Notes: generated from the sequence alone by a model not told the origin. DNA of 38,147 nt from Pseudomonadota bacterium (GCA_021841865.1 JAKCDM010000018.1:1-38147); one strand, 5' to 3'. Counted from the stretch's first letter, positions 7,079-16,785 are shown. Program-made: numbers and translations.

Positions 7079-7705
7079 TCAGGAATGCGGCGCCGACAGC
7101 GCGCGGCCCAGGCTCTGCAGGTAGGCGATCAGCGCGTCCTCCTGGGTCTTGCCCTTGAGCTCGTCGGGCGCCGCCGCGATCTCGGCGCTGGTGTACGGCA
7201 CGCCCAGCGTGCGCAGCGCGCGCATGCGCTGGCGGATCAGGCCGTCGTCGGCGGGCTTGTGCTGCAGCCATGGGTAGGCCGGCATGGTGCTTTCCGGCAC
7301 CACGTCGCGCGGTTCGCGCATGTGGATGCGCAGCCACTCGTCCGAGTACTTGCCGCCGACGCGCGCCAGGTCCGGGCCGTTGCGCTTGCTGCCCCACTGG
7401 AAGGGGTGGTCCCAGACCGATTCACCGGCCACCGAGTAATGGCCGTAGCGTTCGACCTCGGCGCGCAGCGGGCGGATCATCTGCGAATGGCACAGATAGC
7501 AGCCCTCGGACACATAGACGTCGCGCCCCGCCAGCTCCAGCGCGGTGTAGGGCTTCATCCCCGGCAGCGGGGTCGTGGTGGCCTTGTCGAAGAACATCGG
7601 CAGCAGCTGCACGAAGCCGGCCACGCTGACCACCAGCGCGACCAGCACGATCATCAGACCGACGTTCTTCTCGATGGACTCGTGGGAGAGTTTCAGGCTT
7701 GCCAT
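7079..7705 (-). CDS. ccoO: cbb3-type cytochrome c oxidase subunit II, monohaem cytochrome c
   Basis: 208 residues. One amino-terminal membrane anchor ([21 protein letters not shown]) is followed by a periplasmic cytochrome c domain with the haem motif CYLCH near residue 68 in [16 protein letters not shown], a hallmark of CcoO. The segment [31 protein letters not shown] is the highly conserved core of the subunit. AAGGAG lies nine or so bases before the ATG at 7705, which settles the start against an upstream open frame. It follows ccoN after 34 bases. Confidence 0.97.
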   Translation of the reverse strand: MASLKLSHESIEKNVGLMIVLVALVVSVAGFVQLLPMFFDKATTTPLPGMKPYTALELAGRDVYVSEGCYLCHSQMIRPLRAEVERYGHYSVAGESVWDHPFQWGSKRNGPDLARVGGKYSDEWLRIHMREPRDVVPESTMPAYPWLQHKPADDGLIRQRMRALRTLGVPYTSAEIAAAPDELKGKTQEDALIAYLQSLGRALSAPHS

Positions 7706-7739
7706 GATGGCGTTGCTCCTTGTCGTCGAGTTGCGCGCA

Positions 7740-9185
7740 TCAGGCGTGGGCCGCCGCGATCTGCGGCACCGGCGCATCCACCGCCTGGCCCTGGCGGATG
7801 GTGCGCCAGGAGTTGTAGACCATCAGGCACATGCCGAACAGGTAGATCACGCCTCCCAGCAGCCGGATGTAGTACAGCGGCTTGACCGCCACGATCGACT
7901 CGATGAAGCTGTAGGTCAGCGTGCCGTCCGGCTGCATCGCGCGCCACATCAGGCCCTCGGTGACTCCGGCCACCCACATCGACGCGATGTACAGCACGAC
8001 GCCGATGGTGGCGGTCCAGAAGTGCCACTCGATCAGGCGCACGCTCCACATGCGGGTCTGGCCCCACAGGCGCGGGATCATGTAGTACAGGCTGCCCATG
8101 GTGATCATGCCGACCCAGCCCATGGCGCCCGAGTGCACGTGACCGATGATCCAGTCGGTGTAGTGGGCCAGGCCGCTGACGGTCTTGATCGACAGCATCG
8201 GACCCTCGAAGGTCGACATGCCATAGAAGGACAGCGCGGTGATCAGGAACTTCAGGATCGGGTCGTCGCGCAGCTTGTGCCACGCTCCCGACAGGGTCAT
8301 GATGCCGTTGATCATGCCGCCCCAGCTCGGCGCCAGCAGGATCAGCGAGAACACCATGCCCAGCGACTGCGCCCAGTCGGGCAGCGCGGTGTAGAGCAGG
8401 TGGTGCGGGCCGGCCCACATGTAGACGAAGGTCAGCGCCCAGAAGTGGACGATGGACAGCCGGTACGAGTAGATCGGGCGCTCGGCCTGCTTGGGGATGA
8501 AGTAGTACATCATGCCCAGGAACGACACGGTCAGGAAGAAGCCCACCGCGTTGTGCCCGTACCACCACTGGATCATCGCGTCCTGCGCTCCGCCGTAGGC
8601 GGAGTAGCTGCTGAACGACAGCAGGCTGACCGGCAGCTTGATGTTGTTGACGATGTAGAGCAGCGCGATGGTGATGATGTAGGCGCCGAAAAACCAGTTG
8701 GCCACGTAGATGTGCCGGGTCTTGCGCTTGATCACCGTGCCGAAGAACACGATGGCGTAGGCCACCCACACCAGCACGATCAGGATGCTGATCGGCCATT
8801 CCTGTTCGGCGTACTCCTTGCCGCTGGTGTAGCCCAGCGGGTAGGTGATCGCGCACAGCACGATCACCGCGGTCCAGCCCCAGAACGTGAAGTCGGCCAG
8901 GCGCGGCGCGAACAGCCGGGCCTGGCAGGTGCGCTGCACCACGTAGTACGAGGTGGCGAACAACGCGGTGCCGCCGAAGCCGAAGATGACCCCGTTGGTA
9001 TGCACCGGACGCAGGCGCCCCCAGCTCAGCCACGGCAGGCCGTAGGTCATGTCGGGCCAGATCAGCTGGGCCGCGATCACGATGCCCACCAGCATGCCCA
9101 CGACGGCCCAGACCAGGGTCATGACGGTGAACTTGCGGACCACCGCGTAGTTGTAGGTTTGCGGACTCAAGGCTTGCGCGCTCAT
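7740..9185 (-). CDS. ccoN: cbb3-type cytochrome c oxidase catalytic subunit I
   Basis: 481 residues and about twelve membrane helices. Histidines expected to bind haem b, haem b3 and copper B are visible in [35 protein letters not shown] and [17 protein letters not shown]. The tyrosine in the YGHNAVGF region fits the C-family of haem-copper oxidases, which have high oxygen affinity. The enzyme reduces oxygen to water at the inner membrane and pumps protons. GGAG stands eight bases before the ATG. The gene has its own FNR-type promoter in the 151-base gap after ccoS, so the structural genes can be expressed at a higher level than ccoIS. Confidence 0.98.
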   Translation of the reverse strand: MSAQALSPQTYNYAVVRKFTVMTLVWAVVGMLVGIVIAAQLIWPDMTYGLPWLSWGRLRPVHTNGVIFGFGGTALFATSYYVVQRTCQARLFAPRLADFTFWGWTAVIVLCAITYPLGYTSGKEYAEQEWPISILIVLVWVAYAIVFFGTVIKRKTRHIYVANWFFGAYIITIALLYIVNNIKLPVSLLSFSSYSAYGGAQDAMIQWWYGHNAVGFFLTVSFLGMMYYFIPKQAERPIYSYRLSIVHFWALTFVYMWAGPHHLLYTALPDWAQSLGMVFSLILLAPSWGGMINGIMTLSGAWHKLRDDPILKFLITALSFYGMSTFEGPMLSIKTVSGLAHYTDWIIGHVHSGAMGWVGMITMGSLYYMIPRLWGQTRMWSVRLIEWHFWTATIGVVLYIASMWVAGVTEGLMWRAMQPDGTLTYSFIESIVAVKPLYYIRLLGGVIYLFGMCLMVYNSWRTIRQGQAVDAPVPQIAAAHA

Positions 9186-9261
9186 TGCATCTCCATCCCC
9201 ATGGGTATCGCTTGTCGAGTGAGTTCTTGAACACCAGGCGCGCGGGAGGCGCGATGCCGAG

Positions 9262-9303
9262 AAGGTATCCGAGCGTTACACCACGCCTGTTGACATGTAT
9301 CAA
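9262..9303 (-). promoter_or_regulatory. Class II FNR-type promoter of ccoNOQP
   Basis: On the minus strand the box TTGAT-ACAT-GTCAA (complement of 9290-9303) matches the FNR consensus at 9 of 10 positions. After exactly 22 bases comes TACCTT (complement of 9262-9267), a weak -10 hexamer, giving a box centre at about -41.5 and a start near 9255. A weak -10 with a strong box is typical of a promoter that depends on its activator. The leader to the ccoN ATG would be about 70 bases. Confidence 0.85.
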
Positions 9304-9336
9304 GGCGCTTGGGGATGCGACGATGCGCGTCTTTTT

Positions 9337-9552
9337 CTAACCGGATGTTTGCGAATCCGCAGCCTGCGAAGCTGCTTGCGCCGGGGTCCTCGGCGCCGGC
9401 GCGACGGGGTTGTCGTCGTCCATCAGGATGGCGTGCGCCGGGCCCTCGAGATCGTCGAACTGGCCGCTGCGCGCTGCCCACCAAAGCACCATCAGGATCA
9501 GCGCGACGACCAGCACGCTGATCGGGATCAGCACCATCAGCGACGCGTCCAT
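9337..9552 (-). CDS. ccoS: cbb3-type oxidase assembly protein CcoS
   Basis: 71 residues: one membrane helix (about residues 6-25, MVLIPISVLVVALILMVLWW) followed by AARSGQFDDLEGPAHAILMDDD. The motif W..xSGQFDDLEGPA and the acidic tail are diagnostic for CcoS/FixS. CcoS is required for insertion of haem and copper cofactors into CcoN. It overlaps the end of ccoI by 16 bases, and GGGGAGG lies just before its ATG within ccoI, so the two are co-translated. It is followed by the ccoN promoter region. Confidence 0.95.
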   Translation of the reverse strand: MDASLMVLIPISVLVVALILMVLWWAARSGQFDDLEGPAHAILMDDDNPVAPAPRTPAQAASQAADSQTSG

Positions 9553-12110
9553 GCGTCCTCCCCGGCGGCGCGCCACGACAGGCGCGCCGAATTGAGCACC
9601 ACCAGCAGCGACGACGCGCTCATGCCGGCGGCAGCCCACAGCGGCGAGATGCGCCCGGCGGCGGCGAGCGGAACGAACACCGCGTTGTAGAGCAGCGCCC
9701 AGCCCAGGTTCTGGCGCATCACGCGCTGGGTCCGGCGCGCCACGTCGACCAGCAGCGGCAGGGCCCGCATGTCGTCGCGCACCAGCACGACATCGGCGCC
9801 CGCGCGGGCGATGGGCGCGGCATCGGCGAAGCTGACCGAGACCTCGGCGGCGCCCAGCGTCGGCGCGTCGTTGACCCCGTCGCCGACCATGGCCACGTGA
9901 CGCCCCGAGGCCTGCAGCTGGCGAACCCGCTGCAACTTGTCCTGCGGCAGCATGCCGGCATGCGCGTCGTCGATGCCGACTCGTCGCGCCCAGCGTTCGA
10001 CGCTGTCGGGCTTGTCTCCGCTGAGCAGCATCAGGTCTGCGCCACCCGCCGCCAGCTCGCGCACGGCCTCGCTGGCGCCCGGGCGCAGGCGCTCGCGAAT
10101 GTCGATGCGCGCGAGCAACTGCCCGGCAGGCCCCCCGTCCCACGGCAGCACGGGCTGCGCGCCATCGTCGGTCCGCGGCAGGCGGCGCAACTCGAGGCAT
10201 ACGGCGTCGGCGTCGGCGTCCCGCGCAGCCCGCCCCAGTGCGTACCAGTGTCCGTCCACGCACCCGATCACGCCGCGCCCGGGGACCATGCGCACGCCCT
10301 GCACCTGTTGCGCCAGCGGCACCGGCGCCCGTACCGATCGCGCATGCTCGAGCAGGGCCCGCGCCAGCGGATGCTGCACGCCCTGCTCCAGCGCGGCGGC
10401 GATGCCGCAGGCCTGCGACTCGGCTTGCGCGTCGGCGGCATGCACGAGCACGTCGTGGTCATGGCCCAGGGTCAGCGTGCCGGTCTTGTCGAACACCCAG
10501 GTACGCACCCGCGCGGCGGCGTCCAGCGCATGGCCGCGCGCCACCAGCACGCCGGCGCGCGACAGGCGCGCGGTCGCCGCCGCCAGCGCCGCCGGAATGG
10601 CCAGCGACAAGGCGCATGGACAACTCACGACCAGCACCGCGATCACCGCCGGCAGCATGCGCGACGGGTCGACCAGCCCCCAGTAGGCGGCGGTCGCCGC
10701 GGCCACCGCCAGCAGGCCGGCGGTGAACCAACGCGCCGCGTGGTCCGCCAGCGCCGCGGCGCGAGGCTTGTGGGCCAGCGCGCCGTTGAGCAATTCGACC
10801 ATCTGGGCGATGCGCGTCGCCTGCCCCGCCGCCGCGGCGCGCACCACCAGCGGCGAATCCAGGTTCATGCTTCCGGCCAGCACCTGGTCGCCGCGCGCCT
10901 TCGGCACGGCCTGGCTCTCGCCGGTCAGCAGGGCCTCGTCGGCATGGCTGGTGCCGTCGACGACCTCGCCGTCCACCGGCACCAGCGAAGCGCTGGGAAC
11001 CTGCACCACGTCACCACCCCGCAGGCGCGTGATGGCCACCGTCTGCCAGGCGCCCGTGGCGTCGCGCCGGCGTACCGCCGCCGGCAGCTGCTGCAGCAGC
11101 TCGTCGGCGGCGTTGGCGCTGCGCTGGCGCAGGCTGCTCTCGACCAGGCGTGCGCTGAGCACCAGCGCCAGGAACATCGTGACAGAGTCGAAGTAGACCG
11201 GCCCGCTGCCGCGCAGCACGCTGACGGCACTGGCGGCAAATGCTCCCCACAGCCCCAGCACGACGGGAACGTCCATGCCGAGGCGGCGCATGCGCAGGTC
11301 GCGCAGGCTGCCGCCGAGGAAGCTCCATCCCGAGAACAGCAAGGCCGGCAAGGTGATCGACAGGCTCGCCCAGCGGAAGATCGCCGTCTCCGCACCGGTG
11401 AGCTGGCCGCCGGCGCTGTACGAGGGCCACGCCATCATCATCACCTGCATCATCGCCAGCCATGCCACCAGCGTGCGCAGCAGTTCCAGGCGCGCGGCAC
11501 GCCGCTGGCGCGCCTCGCTGGCATGACGCACGTTCGGCGACGGCTGGTAGCCGATGCGGGCCAGGGCCTCGAGCACTGCGCCCAGGTGCACGCGGGTGTC
11601 GTCCCACTCCAGCAGCACGCGGCGCGTGGCGTAGTTCACGGCGGCCGTGCGTACCCCGGCGATGCCCAGCAGGTGGCGTTCGATCAGCCACACGCAGGCG
11701 CCGCAGTGGATGCCCTCGACGGCGATCATGGTGCGCCAGACCCCGCTCCCGAGATCGGAGGCGAAGGCACGCAGGAACTCGGGGTCTTCCAGCGCCTGCC
11801 ACTGCTCGCGCAGGCGCTCGATGGTCTCGGCAGGCAGCGCGGGCAGCGCGTTGCCGCTGTTGCGGTCGTAATAGGCGCACAGCCCGCCGGAGGCGATCAC
11901 CTGCGCGGCCGCGGCGCAGCCCCCACAGCAGAACCGGCGTTCGACGCCGTCGATCCCGGCGCACGCCGGCTGCGCCGGCAGCGCGGCGCCACAATGGAAA
12001 CAGCTCCCGGCCGGCGCGGCCGGGAGCTTGCGCGCGGCCGCGGCCAGCCCGGCGCCGGCAGCGGGCCATGCCGTGCGCGCGACGCCTGCGATGCTGTCGT
12101 GCCCTTGCAT
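9537..12110 (-). CDS. ccoI: Copper-translocating P-type ATPase CcoI (FixI family)
   Basis: 857 residues. The amino end has a cysteine-rich segment (CFHCGAAL, then CCGGC) and a heavy-metal-associated domain with GIHCGACVWLIE near residue 134, both normal for FixI/CcoI. Eight membrane segments surround the copper-binding CPC motif (SCPCALSLA, about residue 494), the phosphorylation site DKTGTLT (about 538) and the hinge GDGVNDAP (about 741). CcoI is a P1B ATPase that supplies copper for cbb3 oxidase assembly across the inner membrane. The ATG coincides with the transcript start predicted from its FNR-type promoter, so its message may be leaderless. No ribosome binding site is seen upstream. Confidence 0.95.
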   Translation of the reverse strand: MQGHDSIAGVARTAWPAAGAGLAAAARKLPAAPAGSCFHCGAALPAQPACAGIDGVERRFCCGGCAAAAQVIASGGLCAYYDRNSGNALPALPAETIERLREQWQALEDPEFLRAFASDLGSGVWRTMIAVEGIHCGACVWLIERHLLGIAGVRTAAVNYATRRVLLEWDDTRVHLGAVLEALARIGYQPSPNVRHASEARQRRAARLELLRTLVAWLAMMQVMMMAWPSYSAGGQLTGAETAIFRWASLSITLPALLFSGWSFLGGSLRDLRMRRLGMDVPVVLGLWGAFAASAVSVLRGSGPVYFDSVTMFLALVLSARLVESSLRQRSANAADELLQQLPAAVRRRDATGAWQTVAITRLRGGDVVQVPSASLVPVDGEVVDGTSHADEALLTGESQAVPKARGDQVLAGSMNLDSPLVVRAAAAGQATRIAQMVELLNGALAHKPRAAALADHAARWFTAGLLAVAAATAAYWGLVDPSRMLPAVIAVLVVSCPCALSLAIPAALAAATARLSRAGVLVARGHALDAAARVRTWVFDKTGTLTLGHDHDVLVHAADAQAESQACGIAAALEQGVQHPLARALLEHARSVRAPVPLAQQVQGVRMVPGRGVIGCVDGHWYALGRAARDADADAVCLELRRLPRTDDGAQPVLPWDGGPAGQLLARIDIRERLRPGASEAVRELAAGGADLMLLSGDKPDSVERWARRVGIDDAHAGMLPQDKLQRVRQLQASGRHVAMVGDGVNDAPTLGAAEVSVSFADAAPIARAGADVVLVRDDMRALPLLVDVARRTQRVMRQNLGWALLYNAVFVPLAAAGRISPLWAAAGMSASSLLVVLNSARLSWRAAGEDAWTRR

Positions 12111-12116
12111 GCCCGC

Positions 12117-12158
12117 ATGCTAGGCAAGCGGGCAGCCGGGCATATTGCGTTGTATCAA
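12117..12158 (-). promoter_or_regulatory. Class II FNR-type promoter of ccoIS
   Basis: On the minus strand TTGAT-ACAA-CGCAA (complement of 12145-12158) has a perfect first half-site and matches the FNR consensus at 8 of 10. Exactly 22 bases later comes TAGCAT (complement of 12117-12122), which matches the -10 consensus at four of six positions. The geometry is class II. The predicted start of transcription falls on or within two or three bases of the ccoI ATG. Confidence 0.7.
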
Positions 12159-12213
12159 TGCTTTGCGATGTGCAAGCAGACGCTGCGCATCGCCGCTGCG
12201 GCCTCGCCCCGGC

Positions 12214-12537
12214 TCAGCCGGTATTGCCCACCACCACCTCGCTGATCTGGATCACGGGCTCGAGGTCGGTGTAGTTGGGGATGTCGGCCATGATCTCCTG
12301 CGCGTGCGGGCCGAAGGACGACTGGAAGGCTTCCGGCGAGTCGCAGAAGATGTGGCAGGACGCCACGTAGGTCGCGGGCGCTCCGGGGGCGCCGCCCGCC
12401 AGGCCCCGGTCGACGGTGTAGAACTTGCACCCGTCTCCCATGCGCGCCTTCACCAGCGGCATGTGGCGGTCGCGGTAATAGGCATGGTCGAATCGGGCGC
12501 CGGCTTTGTTCGGGTACAGCACGCTCACCTTGATCAT
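12214..12537 (-). CDS. EthD family protein (small ferredoxin-like fold)
   Basis: 107 residues beginning [29 protein letters not shown]. The pattern V.YP...GARFD..YY...HMPL is that of EthD-like proteins with a dimeric alpha-beta barrel fold. It continues with a conserved mid-section ([41 protein letters not shown]). EthD is needed for ether degradation in some actinobacteria, but the family is broad and the substrate here is unknown. AAGGAG precedes the ATG at a good distance. The gene is divergent from the chemotaxis receptor and separated from the ccoI promoter by about 55 bases, with no apparent functional link. Confidence 0.85.
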   Translation of the reverse strand: MIKVSVLYPNKAGARFDHAYYRDRHMPLVKARMGDGCKFYTVDRGLAGGAPGAPATYVASCHIFCDSPEAFQSSFGPHAQEIMADIPNYTDLEPVIQISEVVVGNTG

Positions 12538-12746
12538 CGCTTGTCTCCTTGTTTGCTTGGCTTGGGATGCTGCGGCAAAGCGCGAAGGCCACCTCGTCTG
12601 TCGCTGGTTGAACCGTCGCGCAGCGCCTATTGTGCCAAGTTGCTGCCTCACGCGTGGCAGCGCGCGATCCCTGCGGGCTCCAGAGCTGGCCGTGTTCGCA
12701 TTGCGCGCAGGTCCGTCGGGACGGACAATTTCAGGTTGTTTCCCGG

Positions 12747-12764
12747 CCGGCACAGGGGTGCCGG
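12747..12764 (+). repeat. Hairpin just upstream of the chemotaxis receptor start
   Basis: CCGGCAC-AGGG-GTGCCGG forms a perfect seven-base-pair stem with a four-base loop. It ends about 20 bases before the receptor ATG and leaves the ribosome binding site (GGAG) free. It may affect message stability, or be chance in GC-rich DNA. Confidence 0.35.
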
Positions 12765-12784
12765 ATCCATTGACGGAGTCCTTC

Positions 12785-14281
12785 ATGAACCCAGGTCCGA
12801 GCGATTCGATGCCCGGCTCGAATGGCGAACCCACCGACCTGCGCGCGCAGGCCCTGCGGGATGTCCCCGAGGACCGGCGCGCCGTGCTGGCGCGCCAGCG
12901 CGCGCTGGTCGACCAGGTCAGCGCCGGCGCCACGCACGCCGCGTACGCCATCGCGCGCAGCGCCTACGAATCCCGCGAGGCGCTGGCGCGCACGCAGGCC
13001 CATGCGCGGGAACACAGCGCGCAGATCGAGCAGGTCAACGTCGAACTGGGCGAGATGCTGCAGGCCACCGGCCAGACCTGCTCGCGCATGCAGCAGTTGC
13101 AGCGGACCCTGGAGCAGGTGAACTCGCTGGCCGGCCAGGGCGCCGGACAGAGCGGCGCCATGCGCGACGTGTTCAGCTCGCTGGTCGAGCGCAGCACCGC
13201 AACGCATGCGGACATCGGCACCCTGCAGCAGCAGTTCCGCCAGGTCGTCGACCAGATGCAGTCGATCCGCGAAATCGCGCAGCGCGTGAACCTGCTGTCG
13301 CTGAACGCGGCGATCGAGGCGGCTCGCGCCGGCGACGCCGGGCGCGGCTTCGCCGTCGTCGCCGACGAGATCCGCAGCCTCTCGCGCATCACCGAGCGCA
13401 CGGTGGAGGGAATCTCCGGTGCCGTCGAGACCATCGAAGGCACGCTGCGCCGCACCGCCGGCACGGCCCAGGCGTTTCGCACGCAGATGGATTCCAGCGG
13501 CACCCAGGTGCAGCAGTTGCACGGCCACTTCGAGCACATCGCGCGCGACATCGACACCGTGGCGCGCGAAGCCGCGCAAACGGCGCAGATCTCGACCGGC
13601 CAGGCGCAGGCGCTCGAGCGCCTGCAGGAGCATTTCCACGGCATGGTCGGCAGCGTCGGCGCGTTCGTCGACGATGTCGTGGCAACCACCGCGCGCACCG
13701 GAGAGTCGCTGGGCAGCGCGCTGCAGACCAGCCAGGCACTGTTCGAGGCCACCACCGGCTACCGCACCGATTCGACAGCCAGTCGCATCGTGCAGGAGCT
13801 CGAGCGTCGCGCGGCGCAGGTGCAGGCCCTGCTGCAACGCGCGGTGGACGAGCACGAACTGAGCGAAGCCGAGTTGTTCGACGACGTCTACCAGCCGGTC
13901 GCCGGCACCGACCCGCCGCGCTGCACCACGCGCTTCACGGCGTGGTTCCGGCGCCATGTGCAAGGCGTCGAGGATGCCTACCTGGAGAGCTCGCCGGCCT
14001 ACCGCCTGGCCCTCGTCGTCGACCGCAACGCCTACGTCGCGGTGAGCAACACCATCACCGACCAGCCGCTGACCGGCGACCCGCGGCACGACCTCGTGCA
14101 CAACCGCTCGCAGCGCGTGTTCACGGAGCCGGCGATCGTGCGCGGCTGCGCCAACCAACGCGGGGTGATCCTGCAGGTCTACGCTCGTGACGGCGGCGCG
14201 GTGATGAGCCTGCTGGCGCACCCGCTGTGGGTGTGCGGCAGGCACTGGGGCGCGCTTTTCCTGGGCTTCGTCGACGCTTGA
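12785..14281 (+). CDS. Cytoplasmic methyl-accepting chemotaxis protein with C-terminal sensor-like domain
   Basis: 498 residues with no membrane segment or signal peptide. Residues about 60-330 are predicted long coiled coils. The signalling hairpin tip near residues 167-199 carries [16 protein letters not shown] and [15 protein letters not shown], the segment that contacts CheA and CheW. A globular domain of about 150 residues follows, with [25 protein letters not shown] and [12 protein letters not shown]. This resembles a carboxy-terminal domain I recall from other proteobacterial receptors (D.N.Y...HN, N...R.F, GRHWGALR). It is probably a soluble receptor reading an internal signal such as redox state or metabolite level. 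GGAG lies eight bases before the ATG; the open frame extends upstream, but that part lacks coding character. No chemotaxis genes adjoin it. Confidence 0.88.
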   Translation: MNPGPSDSMPGSNGEPTDLRAQALRDVPEDRRAVLARQRALVDQVSAGATHAAYAIARSAYESREALARTQAHAREHSAQIEQVNVELGEMLQATGQTCSRMQQLQRTLEQVNSLAGQGAGQSGAMRDVFSSLVERSTATHADIGTLQQQFRQVVDQMQSIREIAQRVNLLSLNAAIEAARAGDAGRGFAVVADEIRSLSRITERTVEGISGAVETIEGTLRRTAGTAQAFRTQMDSSGTQVQQLHGHFEHIARDIDTVAREAAQTAQISTGQAQALERLQEHFHGMVGSVGAFVDDVVATTARTGESLGSALQTSQALFEATTGYRTDSTASRIVQELERRAAQVQALLQRAVDEHELSEAELFDDVYQPVAGTDPPRCTTRFTAWFRRHVQGVEDAYLESSPAYRLALVVDRNAYVAVSNTITDQPLTGDPRHDLVHNRSQRVFTEPAIVRGCANQRGVILQVYARDGGAVMSLLAHPLWVCGRHWGALFLGFVDA

Positions 14282-14286
14282 AGGCT

Positions 14287-14323
14287 CCGTGCCGGCGCGC
14301 GAGCGTCTCGCGCGCCGGCACGG
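14287..14323. terminator. Bidirectional terminator-like hairpin, 17-base arms
   Basis: A perfect inverted repeat has arms 14287-14303 and 14307-14323 around the loop CGT. It sits in the 43-base gap between the convergent chemotaxis receptor (stop 14281) and tex (stop 14325), exactly where a shared terminator is expected. There is no T-run on either side, but the stem is exceptionally stable. Confidence 0.7.
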
Positions 14324-14324
14324 C

Positions 14325-16772
14325 TCAATCGCGCCCCTTGCCCAGGCGGGCGAAAGCCGCGGCCATCGCCGACTCGACCTGCCGGGGCGACTGCGCACCG
14401 CCGGGGCCCTGCCCCTGGCGGGCGCCCGCCCCCCGGCGCGGCCCCGAGGCCGCCCTGGCCGCGCCAGCGCCCACTTCCGGGTTCTTGCGCATGCTCAGTC
14501 CGATGCGCTGTCGCTGCACGTCCACGTCGACCACGGTGACCTGCACGATGTCCCCCACCTTGACCACGTCGGCGGCGTCCTTGACGAAGCGGTCGGCGAG
14601 TTGCGACACGTGCACCAGCCCGTCGCAATGCACCCCGAGGTCGACGAAGGCGCCAAAGGCGGCCACGTTGGTGACCGTGCCTTCCAGGCGCATGCCCGGG
14701 CGCAGATCGGCGATGCCCTGCACCTCGTCGCTCAGGCGCGCGACGCGGAACTCCGGACGCGGGTCGCGGCCGGGCTTTTCCAGTTCGGCCAGCACGTCGC
14801 GCACCGTGAACAGGCCGAAGCGCTGGTCGGCGAAGTCCTCGGGGCGCATCGCGCGCAGCTTCGGCGCGTCGCCCATCAGCAGCTGGATGGGCTGCCCGGC
14901 GGCAGCCAGGATGCGCTCGACCAGCGGGTAACTCTCCGGGTGCACCGCGGAGCGATCCAGCGGATTGTCCCCGTCGTTGATGCGCAGGAATCCCGCCGCC
15001 TGCTCGAAGGTCTTGGGCCCCAGGCCGGAAACCTCCAGCAGCGCGGACCGGTTGGCGAAGGCCCCCGCCTGGTCGCGGCGGCGAACGATCTGTTCGGCGA
15101 TGCGCGCGTTCAGTCCGGCCACGCGCGACAGCAGCGCCGGCGACGCGGTGTTGACGTCCACGCCGACGCGGTTGACGCAGTCCTCGACCACCGCGTCGAG
15201 TCGGCGTGCCAGCAGCATCTGGTCCACGTCGTGCTGGTACTGCCCGACTCCGATGCTCTTCGGGTCGATCTTGACCAGCTCGGCCAGCGGGTCCTGCACG
15301 CGCCGCGCGATCGACACCGCGCCGCGCAGGCTCACGTCGAGCTCGGGCAGCTCCCGCGTCGCCAGTTCGCTGGCCGAGTACACCGAGGCGCCGGCCTCGC
15401 TGACCACGAGCTGGGCCAGGCCGAGCTCGGGATGGCGGCGCGCCAGCTCAGCGGCCAGGCGCGAGGTCTCGCGGCTGGCGGTCCCGTTGCCGATGGCGAC
15501 GATACCGACGCCGTGGCGCCGGCACAGCTCGCCCAGGCGATGCAGGCTGCCCTCCCAGTCGCGCCGCGGCTCGTGCGGGTAGACGGTGGCCGTCTCCAGC
15601 ACCTTGCCGGTGGGGTCGGTCACCGCGACCTTCACGCCGGTGCGGATGCCGGGATCGAGGCCCATCACGGTCTTGGCACCGGCCGGCGCGGCCAGCAGCA
15701 GGTCGCGCAGGTTGGCGCCGAACACCGCGATGGCCTGTTCCTCGGCCTGCTCGCGCAGGCGGGCGAACAACTCGCGCTCCAGCGAAAGCGACAACTTCAC
15801 GCGCCAGGCCCATTGCACGCAGCGCTGCAGCCAGTCGTCGGCGGCGCGCCCGGCGTGGGCCCAGCCGATGTGCGAGGCGATGCGCTGCTGCGCCGAGTTC
15901 AGCACCCCGGCCGACACCGGGGGCTCGGGCAGCTCCAGCGCCACGTCCAGCACCTCCTGGGTTCGCCCGCGCAGCACGGCCAGCGCGCGGTGCGACGGCA
16001 CGCGCGCGATGGGTTCGTCGTAGTCGAAATAGTCCTGGAAATTCGTGCCCTGCTGCTGCTTGCCTTCGCGCACCTTGGAGCGCAGCACCCCGCAGCCCCA
16101 GAGCCATTCGCGCATCGGCCCCACCAGCGTCGGGTCCTCGGCCCAGCGTTCGACCAGGATGTCGCGCGCACCGTCCAGGCAGGCCTCCGGCGTGCTGAAG
16201 TCCGAGCCGTCCTCGCCCTTTTCGGCGCGCACGTAGCCGGCGGCCAGCGCGCGAGGCTGCTGGCCCGGGTCGCCGAACAAGGCGTCGGCGAGCGGCTCCA
16301 GGCCGGCCGCGCGGGCCTTTTGCGCCCGCGTGACCACGCGCGGCTTGTACGGAAGGTACAGGTCCTCGAGCTGCTGGCGCTGCGTGGCCTGCTCGATCGC
16401 CAGCTGCAGTTCCGGAGTCAGCTTGCCCTGCTGCGAGATCGACTTGAGGATCGCGGCACGGCGCTGCTCGAGTTCGCGCAGGTAGCCCAGGCGCTGCTCG
16501 AGCGCGCGCAGGTGCTCGTCGCTCATGCCGCCGGTGGCTTCCTTGCGGTAGCGCGCGATGAAGGGGACGGTGGCTCCGCCGTCGAGCAGTTCCACGGCCG
16601 CGGCGACCTGCGGCACGCGCAACTGCAGCTCGGCTGCGAGCTGGGACAGGATCTTGCCCTGCTGTGCAGACGCGTCGGGCCGCGCACTCGGGGAACTCGC
16701 GGCAGCGGGCGCCGTGCTGTCGGCGCCGGAGGCGGGAACGGGGATCGTGCTCGGGGATTCAGGCAAGCTCAT
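14325..16772 (-). CDS. tex: Tex family RNA-binding transcription accessory protein
   Basis: 815 residues. After a low-complexity extension of about 40 residues come the Tex helical region (DGGATVPFIARYRKEATGGM), a YqgF/RuvX-like RNase H fold (VMGLDPGIRTGVKVAV, near residue 366), paired helix-hairpin-helix motifs (about 540-600) and an S1 RNA-binding domain (GMRLEGTVTNVAAFGAFVDLG, about 690-765). Tex is a conserved cytoplasmic nucleic-acid-binding protein that affects transcription and toxin expression in Bordetella and other bacteria. The family usually starts close to the helical region, so the S-, P- and A-rich leader is a lineage-specific extension or the true start is missed; there is no good internal alternative. 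A basic, glycine-rich tail ends the protein. Confidence 0.96.
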   Translation of the reverse strand: MSLPESPSTIPVPASGADSTAPAAASSPSARPDASAQQGKILSQLAAELQLRVPQVAAAVELLDGGATVPFIARYRKEATGGMSDEHLRALEQRLGYLRELEQRRAAILKSISQQGKLTPELQLAIEQATQRQQLEDLYLPYKPRVVTRAQKARAAGLEPLADALFGDPGQQPRALAAGYVRAEKGEDGSDFSTPEACLDGARDILVERWAEDPTLVGPMREWLWGCGVLRSKVREGKQQQGTNFQDYFDYDEPIARVPSHRALAVLRGRTQEVLDVALELPEPPVSAGVLNSAQQRIASHIGWAHAGRAADDWLQRCVQWAWRVKLSLSLERELFARLREQAEEQAIAVFGANLRDLLLAAPAGAKTVMGLDPGIRTGVKVAVTDPTGKVLETATVYPHEPRRDWEGSLHRLGELCRRHGVGIVAIGNGTASRETSRLAAELARRHPELGLAQLVVSEAGASVYSASELATRELPELDVSLRGAVSIARRVQDPLAELVKIDPKSIGVGQYQHDVDQMLLARRLDAVVEDCVNRVGVDVNTASPALLSRVAGLNARIAEQIVRRRDQAGAFANRSALLEVSGLGPKTFEQAAGFLRINDGDNPLDRSAVHPESYPLVERILAAAGQPIQLLMGDAPKLRAMRPEDFADQRFGLFTVRDVLAELEKPGRDPRPEFRVARLSDEVQGIADLRPGMRLEGTVTNVAAFGAFVDLGVHCDGLVHVSQLADRFVKDAADVVKVGDIVQVTVVDVDVQRQRIGLSMRKNPEVGAGAARAASGPRRGAGARQGQGPGGAQSPRQVESAMAAAFARLGKGRD

Positions 16773-16785
16773 CGGTGCGACTGCG

